Part shown: positions 1 to 8,504 of the stretch, piece after piece | How the letters are laid out: the number at the start of each line of letters is the position of its first letter | How positions within the stretch are numbered: position 1 is the stretch's first letter | Source: Bacillus sp. (in: firmicutes) | GTDB taxonomy: Bacteria > Bacillota > Bacilli > Bacillales > Cytobacillaceae | DNA length: 58,410 nt | Direction: 5' to 3' | Assembly: GCA_031177865.1 (NCBI GenBank) | Contig: JAPSKD010000005.1 | Coordinates: 1 to 58,410 of the forward strand | The notes under the pieces: generated by a model | The model's input: only the letters and a program-made list of their open reading frames with translations | What the model was told of the DNA's origin: nothing | The model's database searches: none | Position numbers and translations under genes: made by a program

Positions 1-1582
1 GAACCTTGAATGGTCATTTTAATCGCTTGATAGTTTCGATTTTGCCCAATATCACTATAATCACTTTCTAAATTAGCCAAATATTGATATGCTGCCGTTC
101 ACTGCTAATCTGTTCAATTCCGTCATTCCCTTGACCCAGACCGTCCTCAAGGCTTTTTACTTGCTCTGAAATATATAAATCGTCAATGGTTTCACCAGTC
201 GGCCGTGTAACCGAACGGACTGCGTCAACATCGCTGATTTTATTAAACTCTTGACTAATTTTTTCGGTAAGAGCAATGTATTCAGACGTATTCAGTTCGT
301 CATCATTTTTAATGACAATTTGTGTTGGCATGGATTCACCAGGGCCGAATCCATCAGAAATAATATTAAATCCTTGAATCGAATTAAACTCGTCACCAAT
401 TTCTTCTAAAGAGTTAAACGACAAATCTCCATCATACGTGAATAATGCTGGAACTGAAATGGCTGCTACAATGATTAATGCGATCAAAGGACGTGCTAAA
501 GCAAAGCTGCCAACAAATCCCCAAAATTTACTTTCACCATGTTCAAGCTTACCCTTAGATGGCCAGAATAATTTCTTACCTAACACAGCCATAAAAAACG
601 GAACAATAGTAAACAGACCTACTAATAATAATGCTACACCAATCGCTACGGCAGCTGCTGACTGATAAAGTACAAAGGTTGAAAAACCAATAGATGCAAA
701 GCCAATCATAACAGCTAATCCGCTGAAGAAGACCGTTTTTCCCGCATTACGATACGTGATAACAATTGCCTCTACAACACTATCATTCTTAGACATTTCC
801 TCTTTAAAACGACTAAGCAGCAAAATACAATAATCGGTTCCAATACCAAACAATACAGCAACCAAGAATATCTGCGTAAAGGTTGATAATGGAAAATTCA
901 CTTTATCTACTAAAATGGCAACAATGGATTGGGCACCTAAATAGCTGAATCCGACCGTTACTAATGGAATAATCGGAGCAATTGCTGATTTAAACACAAG
1001 CAAGAGCACAATTAAAATAAAAACCACGGTAATTCCTTCGGTCTTCTTTAGACCTTCTTGCGAGTTTGTTACAAGATCCTCTGAAATAAGCCAGTTGCCT
1101 GTATAATAGTGGTCTAGTTCCACATTATCAAGTGCTTCATACAAGGCGTTTGTAATTTCTTTTGCTTCACGGTCATTTGGTGTTACGTTTAAGGAAACAA
1201 GGATTGTTTTTCCGTCCTCGGATACAAGCTGTTCCTTCAATTCTTCTTGATTGAAATGGGTTAGAATCGAGGTTATGCCCAAGTCACTCTTATTTTTTTC
1301 GAGCTGTGTAAAAGCTTTTTCTGCTTTTGAAAAGTCTTCTTCCGTTAACTTCTTGTCACTATGGAATACTAATGCTGTTTGTAATTCATTCCCGCTATTT
1401 TCACTAGACTGGACATCGTTTAAAATTTCCTCCGCTAAAGTAGAAGAATAACCTTCCGGAACGCTAATTTGTCCTTTATCCCGGACAAGCGTTTCCATAT
1501 TTGGTGCAGACATAAAGAGAATGGCAATGGCTACAATCCATGCCATAAGGACAAACCATTTTCCTTTAATAATCGCTCTCAC
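1..1582 (-). pseudogene. MMPL/RND-family exporter, frameshifted and cut by the window edge
   Basis: This encodes the N-terminal two thirds of an MMPL-family membrane exporter (YdfJ-like, usually about 700 residues). An N-terminal membrane anchor is followed by an extracytoplasmic domain (about residues 30-180) and a block of membrane segments (about 180-370) with the typical FGIGTDYCILLLSRF stretch. Start is GTG at 1582 behind GGAGGAG, which overlaps the end of the marR gene. The reading frame stops at 68, but the next frame stays open from about position 95 to the window edge and continues plausibly (YLANLESDYSDIGQNRNYQA). A one-base deletion near 95-105 therefore breaks the gene, unless it is an assembly error. 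Export of drugs or lipids is inferred from the family and the MarR partner. Confidence 0.75.
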
Positions 1583-1585
1583 GTT

Positions 1586-2047
1586 TTACTCCTCCACTTC
1601 TTCCTTTTTCATGTTGGTTAATATTAGGGCTAATTTTTCATACGTATTAATAAAATTGGTAATTTCCGCTTCATCAAATTGGGTGATAAATGACTCTACT
1701 AAAAGGTGCACCTTTTCTTGCGTTTTTTGGATCAGTTCTTTTCCTTTATCACTTAAGGTAAGATAAACAACTCTTCGATCGTTTTCATCGCGAGTTCTTT
1801 CAATTAGACCTCTGTCTGCTAATCGATTAATTATTGCGGTTATCGCACTTTTGTTGACCTCAAAGGCATCTGCCAGTTCAGAAGACGTGCACTCTTTTGA
1901 ATTCTGAATGTATCCGATAATGTAGTGCTGATCAATCGTTAGGTCTTCTTCTATCTGACTTTTGATTAAGGACTCTGCTTTCTTATTGACTTCAAAAGAA
2001 ACGGACACATAGCGGTCGATTAATTCTTGAATGATTTTTTTATTCAT
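1586..2047 (-). CDS. MarR-family transcriptional regulator
   Basis: A 153-residue winged-helix protein of normal MarR length. The HTH lies at about residues 50-80 (TSSELADAFEVNKSAITAIINRL), followed by the wing (RTRDENDRRVVYLTLSDKG) and a C-terminal dimerisation helix. The start at 2047 follows GAGGTGAG. The stop lies three bases before the GTG start of the MMPL gene, so the two are one operon. MarR proteins usually repress their own operon and a linked exporter until a small-molecule ligand binds. The GTTAAAC repeats just upstream are the likely operator. The ligand cannot be told from sequence. Confidence 0.88.
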   Translation of the reverse strand: MNKKIIQELIDRYVSVSFEVNKKAESLIKSQIEEDLTIDQHYIIGYIQNSKECTSSELADAFEVNKSAITAIINRLADRGLIERTRDENDRRVVYLTLSDKGKELIQKTQEKVHLLVESFITQFDEAEITNFINTYEKLALILTNMKKEEVEE

Positions 2048-2084
2048 CGCCCATTTCTCACCTCACTTTGTGCATTTTTTAAAT

Positions 2085-2119
2085 TAGTTAAACTGTTAAA
2101 CTATTCACCTGTTTAACTA
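2085..2119. promoter_or_regulatory. Candidate MarR operator, three GTTAAAC heptamers
   Basis: TAGTTAAAC at 2085-2093 and its reverse complement GTTTAACTA at 2111-2119 form an inverted repeat. A third GTTAAAC lies between them at 2095-2101. The cluster is 38-72 bases upstream of the marR start, where an autoregulatory operator is expected. The function is inferred from position and symmetry. Confidence 0.5.
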
Positions 2120-2143
2120 TATGACATGATACTAAAGGTGTCA

Positions 2144-2177
2144 ATAAAAAAAGGCCAGCAATGTTTTTGCTAACCTT
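2144..2177 (-). terminator. Rho-independent terminator after clpP
   Basis: On the minus strand an 11-bp stem (AAGGTTAGCAA / TTGCTGGCCTT, two G-T pairs) is followed directly by seven T. It lies 32 bases past the clpP stop. Confidence 0.8.
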
Positions 2178-2208
2178 TTACTTGTTATTTTGCTTTATAT
2201 TCTTTGCT

Positions 2209-2793
2209 TTATTCTTTTGGGTACAGAATCTCATCGATAATTCCATATTCTTTGGCTTCTTCTGCACTCATAAAGTAGTCACGGTCGGTATCTTTGGCTA
2301 CTTTTTCAACGGTTTGCCCTGTTCTTTCGGCAATAATTTGATTGATATGTTCCCGTAATTTTAAGATTCGTTTTGCAGAGATCTCAATTTCTGTTGCCTG
2401 CCCCCGGACGCCTCCGAGCGGCTGATGAATCATTATTTCACTATTTGGGAGTGCATACCTTTTGCCTTTTTTACCTGCAAGCAGCAGCATCGCACCAAAT
2501 GAGGCAGCCATCCCAGTACAAATAGTCCGTACATCAGGTTTAATGTATTGCATCGTATCAAAGATGGCGAATCCAGCTGAAGTGGAACCGCCCGGACTAT
2601 TGATATAAAGTGATATTTCTTTATCTGGTGCGTCCGCTGCTAAAAATAATAATTGGGCAACCACACTATTTGCCACATGATCATTAATTTCATCACCAAT
2701 TATGATAATGCGATCTTTTAACAATCGTGAATAGATATCATAGGAACGTTCACCACGATTGGATTGTTCTATTACATAAGGAATTGTACTCAT
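2209..2793 (-). CDS. clpP: ATP-dependent Clp protease proteolytic subunit (ClpP, probably a second paralogue)
   Basis: A 194-residue ClpP serine peptidase that forms the tetradecameric barrel fed by Clp ATPases. The catalytic triad is intact: Ser98 in TGMAASFGA, His123 in IMIHQPLGG and Asp172 in TDRDYF. The [12 protein letters not shown]-terminus and the INSPGG loop are conserved. The start follows AGGAGG. Its residues around Ser98 ([15 protein letters not shown]) differ from the housekeeping Bacillus ClpP (AASMGAFLL type). It also sits behind a sigma-factor gene instead of the usual clpP neighbours, so I infer a second copy of the kind seen in the B. cereus group. A terminator follows it. 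No CtsR box was seen. Confidence 0.9.
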   Translation of the reverse strand: MSTIPYVIEQSNRGERSYDIYSRLLKDRIIIIGDEINDHVANSVVAQLLFLAADAPDKEISLYINSPGGSTSAGFAIFDTMQYIKPDVRTICTGMAASFGAMLLLAGKKGKRYALPNSEIMIHQPLGGVRGQATEIEISAKRILKLREHINQIIAERTGQTVEKVAKDTDRDYFMSAEEAKEYGIIDEILYPKE

Positions 2794-2823
2794 TCATTTG
2801 TCCTCCTTGAAAGCGGATATTGG

Positions 2824-3546
2824 CTACGCAGCCATACAGAGAGTGCTTGAAGGAGTGTACCTGTTAAACGAATGTATTTCCCTTGTAACCATTTGTGGAT
2901 TCTCAGCGACACTTTTTAATGATGGTATTGATTTAATTAGGATTGATGGATCTTGAATCTTCAGCGCTTGATAAAAAAGGTCTGCTAATAATTCTCGTTC
3001 TTCTTCATCCCAGAATAATTCCATAGGAAAGGTCTTCTCATCTTCGTTTATTTTCTCAAGTCTTTTCTTTGCGCGATATAAATTCGACTTTACAGCTTCT
3101 TCTGTCGTCCTGAGGATTGCGGCTATTTCTTTCGATCGATATTGAAATGCCTCTTTCAACATAAAGATGATTGCTTGCTTTGGTGTAAAATGCTTCAATA
3201 GCAATTCAACGGAATACATTAAATCAATAGCTTGTGTCTCTTCCATCTGATTTACTATTGCGTCATCTAATTCGATTATCTCCTTTTTTCTTTTTCGAAC
3301 CTGATCAATCCAATGATGGTATGCAATTTTATTTAATAAGGCTGAGGTAAATGATTGCTGATTGGTGTAATATTTCATGGCTTTCAGATAAGCCTCTTGT
3401 GCGATATCATCAGCGTCCCATTTATTTTGGGTAAGAAAGTGACAATATTGTTGAAGTTTTGGATAATACTCCAGCCATAAAGACTCCTCAGTCCTAGTTT
3501 CCTGCTGCAAGACTTCTGTGTTGTGCAAGCTCAGCTTGTTAGACAT
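2824..3546 (-). CDS. ECF-like RNA polymerase sigma factor
   Basis: A 240-residue sigma-70 family protein. Region 2 lies at about residues 20-95 (DADDIAQEAYLKAMKYY, then DQVRKRKKE). Region 4 lies at about 125-165 (FTPKQAIIFMLKEAF, IAAILRTTEEAVKSNLYRAKKRLE). About 70 further residues form an unassigned C-terminal tail. I chose ATG at 3546 because AAAGGAG is correctly spaced for it, whereas the GTG nine bases upstream lies inside that Shine-Dalgarno sequence. No anti-sigma gene is adjacent. Instead, clpP follows after 30 bases on the same strand with no terminator between, suggesting co-expression. The regulon is unknown. Confidence 0.8.
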   Translation of the reverse strand: MSNKLSLHNTEVLQQETRTEESLWLEYYPKLQQYCHFLTQNKWDADDIAQEAYLKAMKYYTNQQSFTSALLNKIAYHHWIDQVRKRKKEIIELDDAIVNQMEETQAIDLMYSVELLLKHFTPKQAIIFMLKEAFQYRSKEIAAILRTTEEAVKSNLYRAKKRLEKINEDEKTFPMELFWDEEERELLADLFYQALKIQDPSILIKSIPSLKSVAENPQMVTREIHSFNRYTPSSTLCMAA

Positions 3547-3636
3547 TTTGTTCACTCCTTTAACACTCTCTACCTACTAAACGTTCCAAGGATGATAAAA
3601 AGATACGGGATAAAAAATTTTATTTTTATTATCATA

Positions 3637-3670
3637 TACAAAAACTGACTCAGGATGTACCCAAGTCAGT
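3637..3670 (-). terminator. Terminator of the dpp-ykf operon
   Basis: Minus-strand hairpin with an 11-bp stem (ACTGACTTGGG / TCCTGAGTCAGT, two wobble pairs) followed by TTTTTGTATA. It lies 10 bases beyond the stop of the last gene of the operon. Confidence 0.82.
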
Positions 3671-3679
3671 CTAATTCAA

Positions 3680-4474
3680 TTAATTTTTCTGAGTCCTAAT
3701 GAAAAAATCAGAAATATGTTTCCCTATTTTCCTGATGGTTTGTTTGGCCGTTTCTTGATTATTAAGACGATCCATTAAAACAGCAACATAACCAAATCTT
3801 CCCTGATAATCGAATATTGCACAATCGTGTTCGACATTAGACAATTCCCCGGTTTTATTAAAAACCATAATCTTATCTTCATCAACCAGTGCTGGGAGCT
3901 TTTCTCTGTATTGCTGGTGTTTCAATGTATCTTTCGCAATATTTAGCCCATCGACTCTAAAATGTTCATTAAATTGATTCACTAACTTAAGGCAAAGAAT
4001 CATTTCTCCCGGAGTTGTCTGGTTGTCCTTCCCTTGTTCTATTGATGCAAAGTCCATCATTTTCCTGTTAAGCTTCGTTTGTTTAAGCCCCATTTCTTGA
4101 AATGTTCCGTTAATCGCCTCAATACCCACTAAATCAATTAAAAAATTGGTGGCAGTATTATCTGAAACGATGATCATCAAGGTCATTAAATCTTTAACGG
4201 ATAGTGTTAACCCATTGGAAAGCGCCTGTAAAACCCCAGAACCTCCTACTTTATTCTCGTTTGAAATCGTTACCTGTTTCTGAATATTAATATCACCTTT
4301 TTTATATGCAAGTAGGACGGAAAGTAAAATGGGAATCTTAATAAGGCTTGCGGATTGAAAAACATCATGGCTATTCATGTATATAGGTTTTGTGTCTTCT
4401 ATTTCTATTGCTAAGCCAATGCGTCCATGAAAACTGTTTAATTCTTCTTGAATCTTCTTTTTTAAGGTCTCCAT
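3680..4474 (-). CDS. Class A beta-lactamase-like serine hydrolase (penicillin-recognising fold)
   Basis: A 264-residue protein with the active-site motifs of the SxxK acyltransferases: Ser43-x-x-Lys46 (SASLIKIPIL), Ser104-Asp105-Asn106 (SDN) and Lys207-Thr-Gly (KTG). No signal peptide is visible, so it is predicted to be cytoplasmic, unlike true beta-lactamases and DD-peptidases. It starts two bases after the ykfD stop and ends the dpp-ykf operon. I therefore infer a peptidase or amidase acting on imported D-amino-acid or murein peptides. The B. subtilis operon as I know it ends with ykfD. Substrate is unknown. Confidence 0.8.
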   Translation of the reverse strand: METLKKKIQEELNSFHGRIGLAIEIEDTKPIYMNSHDVFQSASLIKIPILLSVLLAYKKGDINIQKQVTISNENKVGGSGVLQALSNGLTLSVKDLMTLMIIVSDNTATNFLIDLVGIEAINGTFQEMGLKQTKLNRKMMDFASIEQGKDNQTTPGEMILCLKLVNQFNEHFRVDGLNIAKDTLKHQQYREKLPALVDEDKIMVFNKTGELSNVEHDCAIFDYQGRFGYVAVLMDRLNNQETAKQTIRKIGKHISDFFIRTQKN

Positions 4475-4476
4475 AT

Positions 4477-5481
4477 CTACTTAGTAACCGCAACCTGTGA
4501 ATAATCATGGTCGCCTGTTTTGTTTTTATCATATAAATGACAGGCGATGAAATGACCTTCTTCCACTTCCTGCCAGCTTGGTTTGTCAGAGGAGCAAACT
4601 TCCATCGCCATCGGGCAGCGAGTTCGGAATACGCAGCCGCTTGGTGGATTGATTGGGCTTGGCAGCTCTCCCTTTAAAATAATCCGTTCACGCTGATCCT
4701 CAATGTCAGGATCTGGAATCGGAATCGCAGACAGCAGCGCCTGAGTATATGGATGCAGAGGTTTTTTATACAACTCACTGCTTTCTGTTAATTCAACTAA
4801 TTGCCCTAAATACATAACCCCAATTCGGTCACTAATTTGTTTCACCATCGAGAGATCATGAGCGATAAATAAATATGTTAACCCTTTTTCTTTCTGAAGT
4901 CGTTTTAACAGATTCACCACTTGTGCCTGGACCGACACATCAAGAGCAGAAATTGGTTCGTCGGCGATAATAAACTCCGGATCTAATGCTAGAGCACGGG
5001 CTATACCAATCCTTTGACGCTGCCCCCCGCTGAATTCATGCGGATAACGATTAGCATGATTGCGATTTAGCCCAACATCCTCTAGTAATTGATAGACTCG
5101 ATTTAGCCGCTCTTGTTTATTTCGGAACAAGCCATGGACTTCCATGGGCTCGGATATGATTTCGCTTACTGTTGATCTAGGGTTTAATGATGCATAGGGA
5201 TCTTGAAAGATCATCTGCATTTGTCGGTGAAAGGTATGTCTTTCCTTAGAATTTAAAGTATGAATGTTTTTTCCATTATAAATAACTTCTCCTTCGGTTT
5301 GGTCATAGAGGCCGATTATCGTTCTTCCAGCTGTAGACTTCCCACAACCTGATTCACCAACAATCCCAAAGGTTTCCCCTTTATTGATATGAAAAGAAAC
5401 ACCGTCTACCGCTTTTAAGATTTCATTTTTTCCTAAATGAAAATGTTTCTTCAAATTGTTTACTTCTAATAATTTCACCAT
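4477..5481 (-). CDS. ykfD: Peptide ABC transporter ATP-binding protein YkfD
   Basis: A 334-residue ABC ATPase of the Opp/Dpp type. Walker A is at 42-49 (GESGCGKS), followed by the Q-loop ([12 protein letters not shown]), signature ([15 protein letters not shown]), Walker B ([12 protein letters not shown]) and the C-terminal oligopeptide cluster with cysteines ([12 protein letters not shown]) typical of DppF/OppF. I chose ATG at 5481, one base after the ykfC stop, because GGAGG sits seven bases upstream. The longer reading frame from 5535 lies inside ykfC. It probably pairs with DppD to energise the DppBC pore, giving the importer two different ATPases. Confidence 0.9.
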   Translation of the reverse strand: MVKLLEVNNLKKHFHLGKNEILKAVDGVSFHINKGETFGIVGESGCGKSTAGRTIIGLYDQTEGEVIYNGKNIHTLNSKERHTFHRQMQMIFQDPYASLNPRSTVSEIISEPMEVHGLFRNKQERLNRVYQLLEDVGLNRNHANRYPHEFSGGQRQRIGIARALALDPEFIIADEPISALDVSVQAQVVNLLKRLQKEKGLTYLFIAHDLSMVKQISDRIGVMYLGQLVELTESSELYKKPLHPYTQALLSAIPIPDPDIEDQRERIILKGELPSPINPPSGCVFRTRCPMAMEVCSSDKPSWQEVEEGHFIACHLYDKNKTGDHDYSQVAVTK

Positions 5482-5482
5482 A

Positions 5483-6394
5483 CTATGCCTCCGACTCAAC
5501 CCAATATCGCCTTGCTGCACAAAGTTCTCGTTCATAGATTGTTCCTGCTAATGAAATAATTTCAACTGTTTTTCCTGTATTGGGAGAATGGAGTAATTTT
5601 CCGTCACGATAATAAATTCCAACATGATGAATTCTGCCCTTTCCTTCTTCGTAAGCAAAAAAGAGCAAATCCCCTGGTTGTATTTCCTCCAGACTGATTT
5701 CTACCCCTGCATGTGCCTGGTCGTGTGCATCACGGGGGATGAGATAACCATTTGCTTTACACATGGAATAGCTGAAACCTGAGCAATCGTATCCGTAGCT
5801 GCTCATTCCACCCCATAAGTATGGAAGATTAAGAAATTTTTCGCCATCGGCAACAATATCGTTTCCATTTCCTTTATAGCGATTTGCCTGCGATTCAGAA
5901 ATGGTAACGTGGTCTGAATTCAGCAAATCTGTCCCATCAGGAGTTTTTACAAGAACCTTCCCTTCAACTTCTTTTAGTAAAGGTAGAATGGTTTGATATG
6001 AGAGTTCTATATTTGATTCTTTTAAAAATGTTTTAGGATTCGTGACGATAACAACTGGACCTTCTTTTATATTCCAGTCTAATGGACGTTTTACCAATTG
6101 AGATGACGGAACCCAGCCAGGGTAACCATTTTTATTTTTGGATGTCGGCTGTTCCGGGATTATCACATGGACCCAATTCTCTTTCTCTTCGATTACAATG
6201 ACTTCTTCACCATATAAAAGCTGAGTTTGTACCAGGTTTTGTTCACACAATCCCAGTCTCGGTTCAAATGTTAACTCTTCTAACCATCTATCGATGTCGA
6301 CTGGGTTACTTACTGCTGGCACATCCAATTCTCTTGCAGAGTTATAGGACGTCCAGACTGTAGCTACCGGGACGTTTACAAGTCGTTTATCCAA
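5483..6394 (-). CDS. ykfC: Gamma-D-glutamyl-L-diamino acid endopeptidase YkfC (NlpC/P60)
   Basis: A 303-residue cysteine peptidase that cuts between D-Glu and the diamino acid in L-Ala-D-Glu-DAP peptides. SH3b-like domains fill about residues 1-165. The C-terminal NlpC/P60 domain has Cys204 (YDCSGF), His257 (IHHVGIYY) and His269 (LLHSPN) as the triad. There is no signal peptide, so it acts in the cytoplasm on imported peptides. The start overlaps the end of ykfB by eight bases (translational coupling). The family is known to act on murein peptides with a free N-terminal L-Ala. Confidence 0.93.
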   Translation of the reverse strand: MDKRLVNVPVATVWTSYNSARELDVPAVSNPVDIDRWLEELTFEPRLGLCEQNLVQTQLLYGEEVIVIEEKENWVHVIIPEQPTSKNKNGYPGWVPSSQLVKRPLDWNIKEGPVVIVTNPKTFLKESNIELSYQTILPLLKEVEGKVLVKTPDGTDLLNSDHVTISESQANRYKGNGNDIVADGEKFLNLPYLWGGMSSYGYDCSGFSYSMCKANGYLIPRDAHDQAHAGVEISLEEIQPGDLLFFAYEEGKGRIHHVGIYYRDGKLLHSPNTGKTVEIISLAGTIYERELCAARRYWVESEA

Positions 6395-7487
6395 CCGTAA
6401 TCCCTCCTTCTATCGTTACATGCTTAATTCCGAGGCCAGGACAATCTGGAAATGTGATAAATCTATTATTATAATGAATACCTCCATCAACAATATCCTT
6501 CGCCAGCATAAGTGGTGCATCAAAATCGAATCGAGTTATATTTTGTTTGCTAGCCGCAAAATGAGCTGCAGCCGTAATCCCAAGGCGAGTTTCAATCATG
6601 CTTCCAACCATACACTCTACTCCACATGTTTCAGCTAGCTGATTGATAATCTGAGCTTGATAGATTCCGCCAGCTTTCATCAGCTTAATATTTATTAAAT
6701 CAGCACTTCTTGTCTTTAAAACTTGGAATGCCTGTTTAGGTGTAAAAACACTTTCATCAGCCATTATCAGCGTATCAACAGAATCAGTAACCTGTTTAAG
6801 GCCATCCAGATCGTCAGCTTTCACTGGTTGTTCCACTAATTCGATTCGTAAATCACTATCCTCCATTTTACGAATGGTTCGAACCGCCTCTTTTGCGGTC
6901 CAGCCTTGATTAACATCCAACCGTATTTTTATTGTATTGCCCACTCTTTTTCTAATCTCCTTGATTCGCTCTAAATCCTTGGAGACATCGTCTTTCCCAA
7001 CCTTAACCTTTAAAACATTAAAGCCTTTTTGAATATAAGATACAGCGTCGTCGCCCATTTCTTCAGGGCTATTCACACTCACGGTAAAGTCAGTCTCGAG
7101 TTCTTTTTTATGCCCTCCAAGGAACTGGTAAAGTGGAAGTCCGCAAAATTGGGATAAACAATCATACAAGGCGATATCGATTGCGGTTTTCGCGCTTGTA
7201 TTTCCTATCAAGGACGTTTTTAGCCCTTGAAAAATTAATTCATAGTTTAGAAGACTTTTATTTAATAAAAAAGGTTTAATGACCTGGAGAATTGCTGATT
7301 CAATACTTAACAGACTATCACCGGTAATGACAACAGTTGGAGGTGCTTCTCCCCAGCCAGCAATTCCATTATCACACGTTACTTTCACAAAAATTGCTTC
7401 TGCTGTTGTTACTGTTCTTAATGCTGTTTTAAAAGGTTTGATGAGCGGAACGGCTGTACGAAACGTTTCAATTTCCTTAATAATCAA
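6387..7487 (-). CDS. ykfB: L-Ala-D/L-Glu epimerase YkfB
   Basis: An enolase-superfamily dipeptide epimerase that converts L-Ala-D-Glu, released from murein peptides, to L-Ala-L-Glu. I chose the TTG start at 7487 because AAAGGGGG precedes it by seven bases; this gives 366 residues, the length of the B. subtilis enzyme as I remember it. Catalytic features are LKVKVG (first base Lys), the metal ligands in RLDVNQGW, VEQPV and ADES, and the second Lys in NIKLMKAGG. It is preceded by ykfA and overlaps ykfC, matching the hydrolysis order of the pathway. Confidence 0.93.
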   Translation of the reverse strand: MIIKEIETFRTAVPLIKPFKTALRTVTTAEAIFVKVTCDNGIAGWGEAPPTVVITGDSLLSIESAILQVIKPFLLNKSLLNYELIFQGLKTSLIGNTSAKTAIDIALYDCLSQFCGLPLYQFLGGHKKELETDFTVSVNSPEEMGDDAVSYIQKGFNVLKVKVGKDDVSKDLERIKEIRKRVGNTIKIRLDVNQGWTAKEAVRTIRKMEDSDLRIELVEQPVKADDLDGLKQVTDSVDTLIMADESVFTPKQAFQVLKTRSADLINIKLMKAGGIYQAQIINQLAETCGVECMVGSMIETRLGITAAAHFAASKQNITRFDFDAPLMLAKDIVDGGIHYNNRFITFPDCPGLGIKHVTIEGGITVG

Positions 7488-7500
7488 GATTTTTCCCCCT

Positions 7501-8424
7501 TTACACGATACCACTTTCAACTATTAAACTTTTATTATTTGTATTTAAGACAGCCTGTACTCCCAAGGGAATGGATATATGCGGATTACAATGTCCCATC
7601 ATGAATCCTTTTATAGCCGGTTTATTGGCCGACAAAACATAATGGTTAATAACTTCTTCAAGAGTTAAAGACAATTCCCTGTTTGATGTACAATCACAAA
7701 AATCTCCAATAACGATGCCATTTACCTCATCTAGTTTTCCAGCCATTTGGAGTTGATTGAGCATCCGATCCACTGATCTTGGTTCTTCATTCACATCTTC
7801 AATAAATAAAATTTTTCCATTCGTATCGATTTCAAATGGCGTGCCCAGTGTACTGACTATTAGGGATAAATTTCCTCCAACTAGTTCACCACGTGTAACA
7901 CCCTCGATCAATGTTTCCAAAGGCGAAAGACGCTCTGAATAAATCACTTCAGTTGGATCAAATAATTGCTGAAAACCTTCTTTTGAGTATGTATGAGTGT
8001 CCTCCTTACCAATATCCGACCCCAACATTGGTCCATGAAAGGTGATCAGACCTGTTTCTTGTCTAATAGCAGTATGCAAAAAAGTAATATCACTATAACC
8101 CCAAAAAATTTTCGGGTTTGCTTTTATTATTTCGTAATCGATATTTGCTGCCAGTCTCGCCGTTCCATAGCCTCCACATGCACAAAAAATAGCCTTTACT
8201 TCAGCGTCGAGAAACATAGCATGTAAATCCTCTAACCTTTCTTCATCGGATCCTGCTAGATAGCCATAGATTTTCTCAACACTCTTACCAACCTTTACCC
8301 GCAATCCTAACCCTTCTAAAAACTCTATTCCTTTTTCGAGATATTCTTGATTTGGCGGGCTAGCCGGAGCAATTACTCCAACCGTATCCCCTGTGTGCAG
8401 ACGGTTTGGGTTTAGTAAACTCAT
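7501..8424 (-). CDS. ykfA: LD-carboxypeptidase YkfA (peptidase S66)
   Basis: A 307-residue S66 peptidase that removes the terminal D-Ala from the tetrapeptide L-Ala-D-Glu-DAP-D-Ala. Counting from the ATG at 8424, the nucleophile is Ser111 in WGYSDIT. The acid is probably the Glu in LFIEDVNEE, and the histidine lies in GHCNPHISIPLG near the C-terminus. The ATG follows GAGAGGG; a TTG directly before it is an alternative start. It is the first gene after the hairpin that separates it from dppE. No signal peptide, so cytoplasmic. Confidence 0.9.
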   Translation of the reverse strand: MSLLNPNRLHTGDTVGVIAPASPPNQEYLEKGIEFLEGLGLRVKVGKSVEKIYGYLAGSDEERLEDLHAMFLDAEVKAIFCACGGYGTARLAANIDYEIIKANPKIFWGYSDITFLHTAIRQETGLITFHGPMLGSDIGKEDTHTYSKEGFQQLFDPTEVIYSERLSPLETLIEGVTRGELVGGNLSLIVSTLGTPFEIDTNGKILFIEDVNEEPRSVDRMLNQLQMAGKLDEVNGIVIGDFCDCTSNRELSLTLEEVINHYVLSANKPAIKGFMMGHCNPHISIPLGVQAVLNTNNKSLIVESGIV

Positions 8425-8470
8425 CAAAACACCCTCTCTTTAGTTTCTGACCTTCTAGAATTTTAGGACA

Positions 8471-8497
8471 AAAGGGATGTTCAACGAACATCCCTTT
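8471..8497 (-). terminator. Intra-operon hairpin between dppE and ykfA
   Basis: A perfect 12-bp stem (AAAGGGATGTTC / GAACATCCCTTT) with a three-base loop. On the minus strand it runs into TTTTGTCC, so the T tract is short. It may be a partial terminator or a 3-prime stabiliser that lowers ykf expression relative to dpp. Function is inferred. Confidence 0.6.
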
Positions 8498-8504
8498 CCT
8501 TGAT

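Noticed and set aside
3680-4474. True secreted beta-lactamase (resistance gene)
   Set aside because: No signal peptide or lipobox and location in a peptide-salvage operon argue for a cytoplasmic peptidase-like role.
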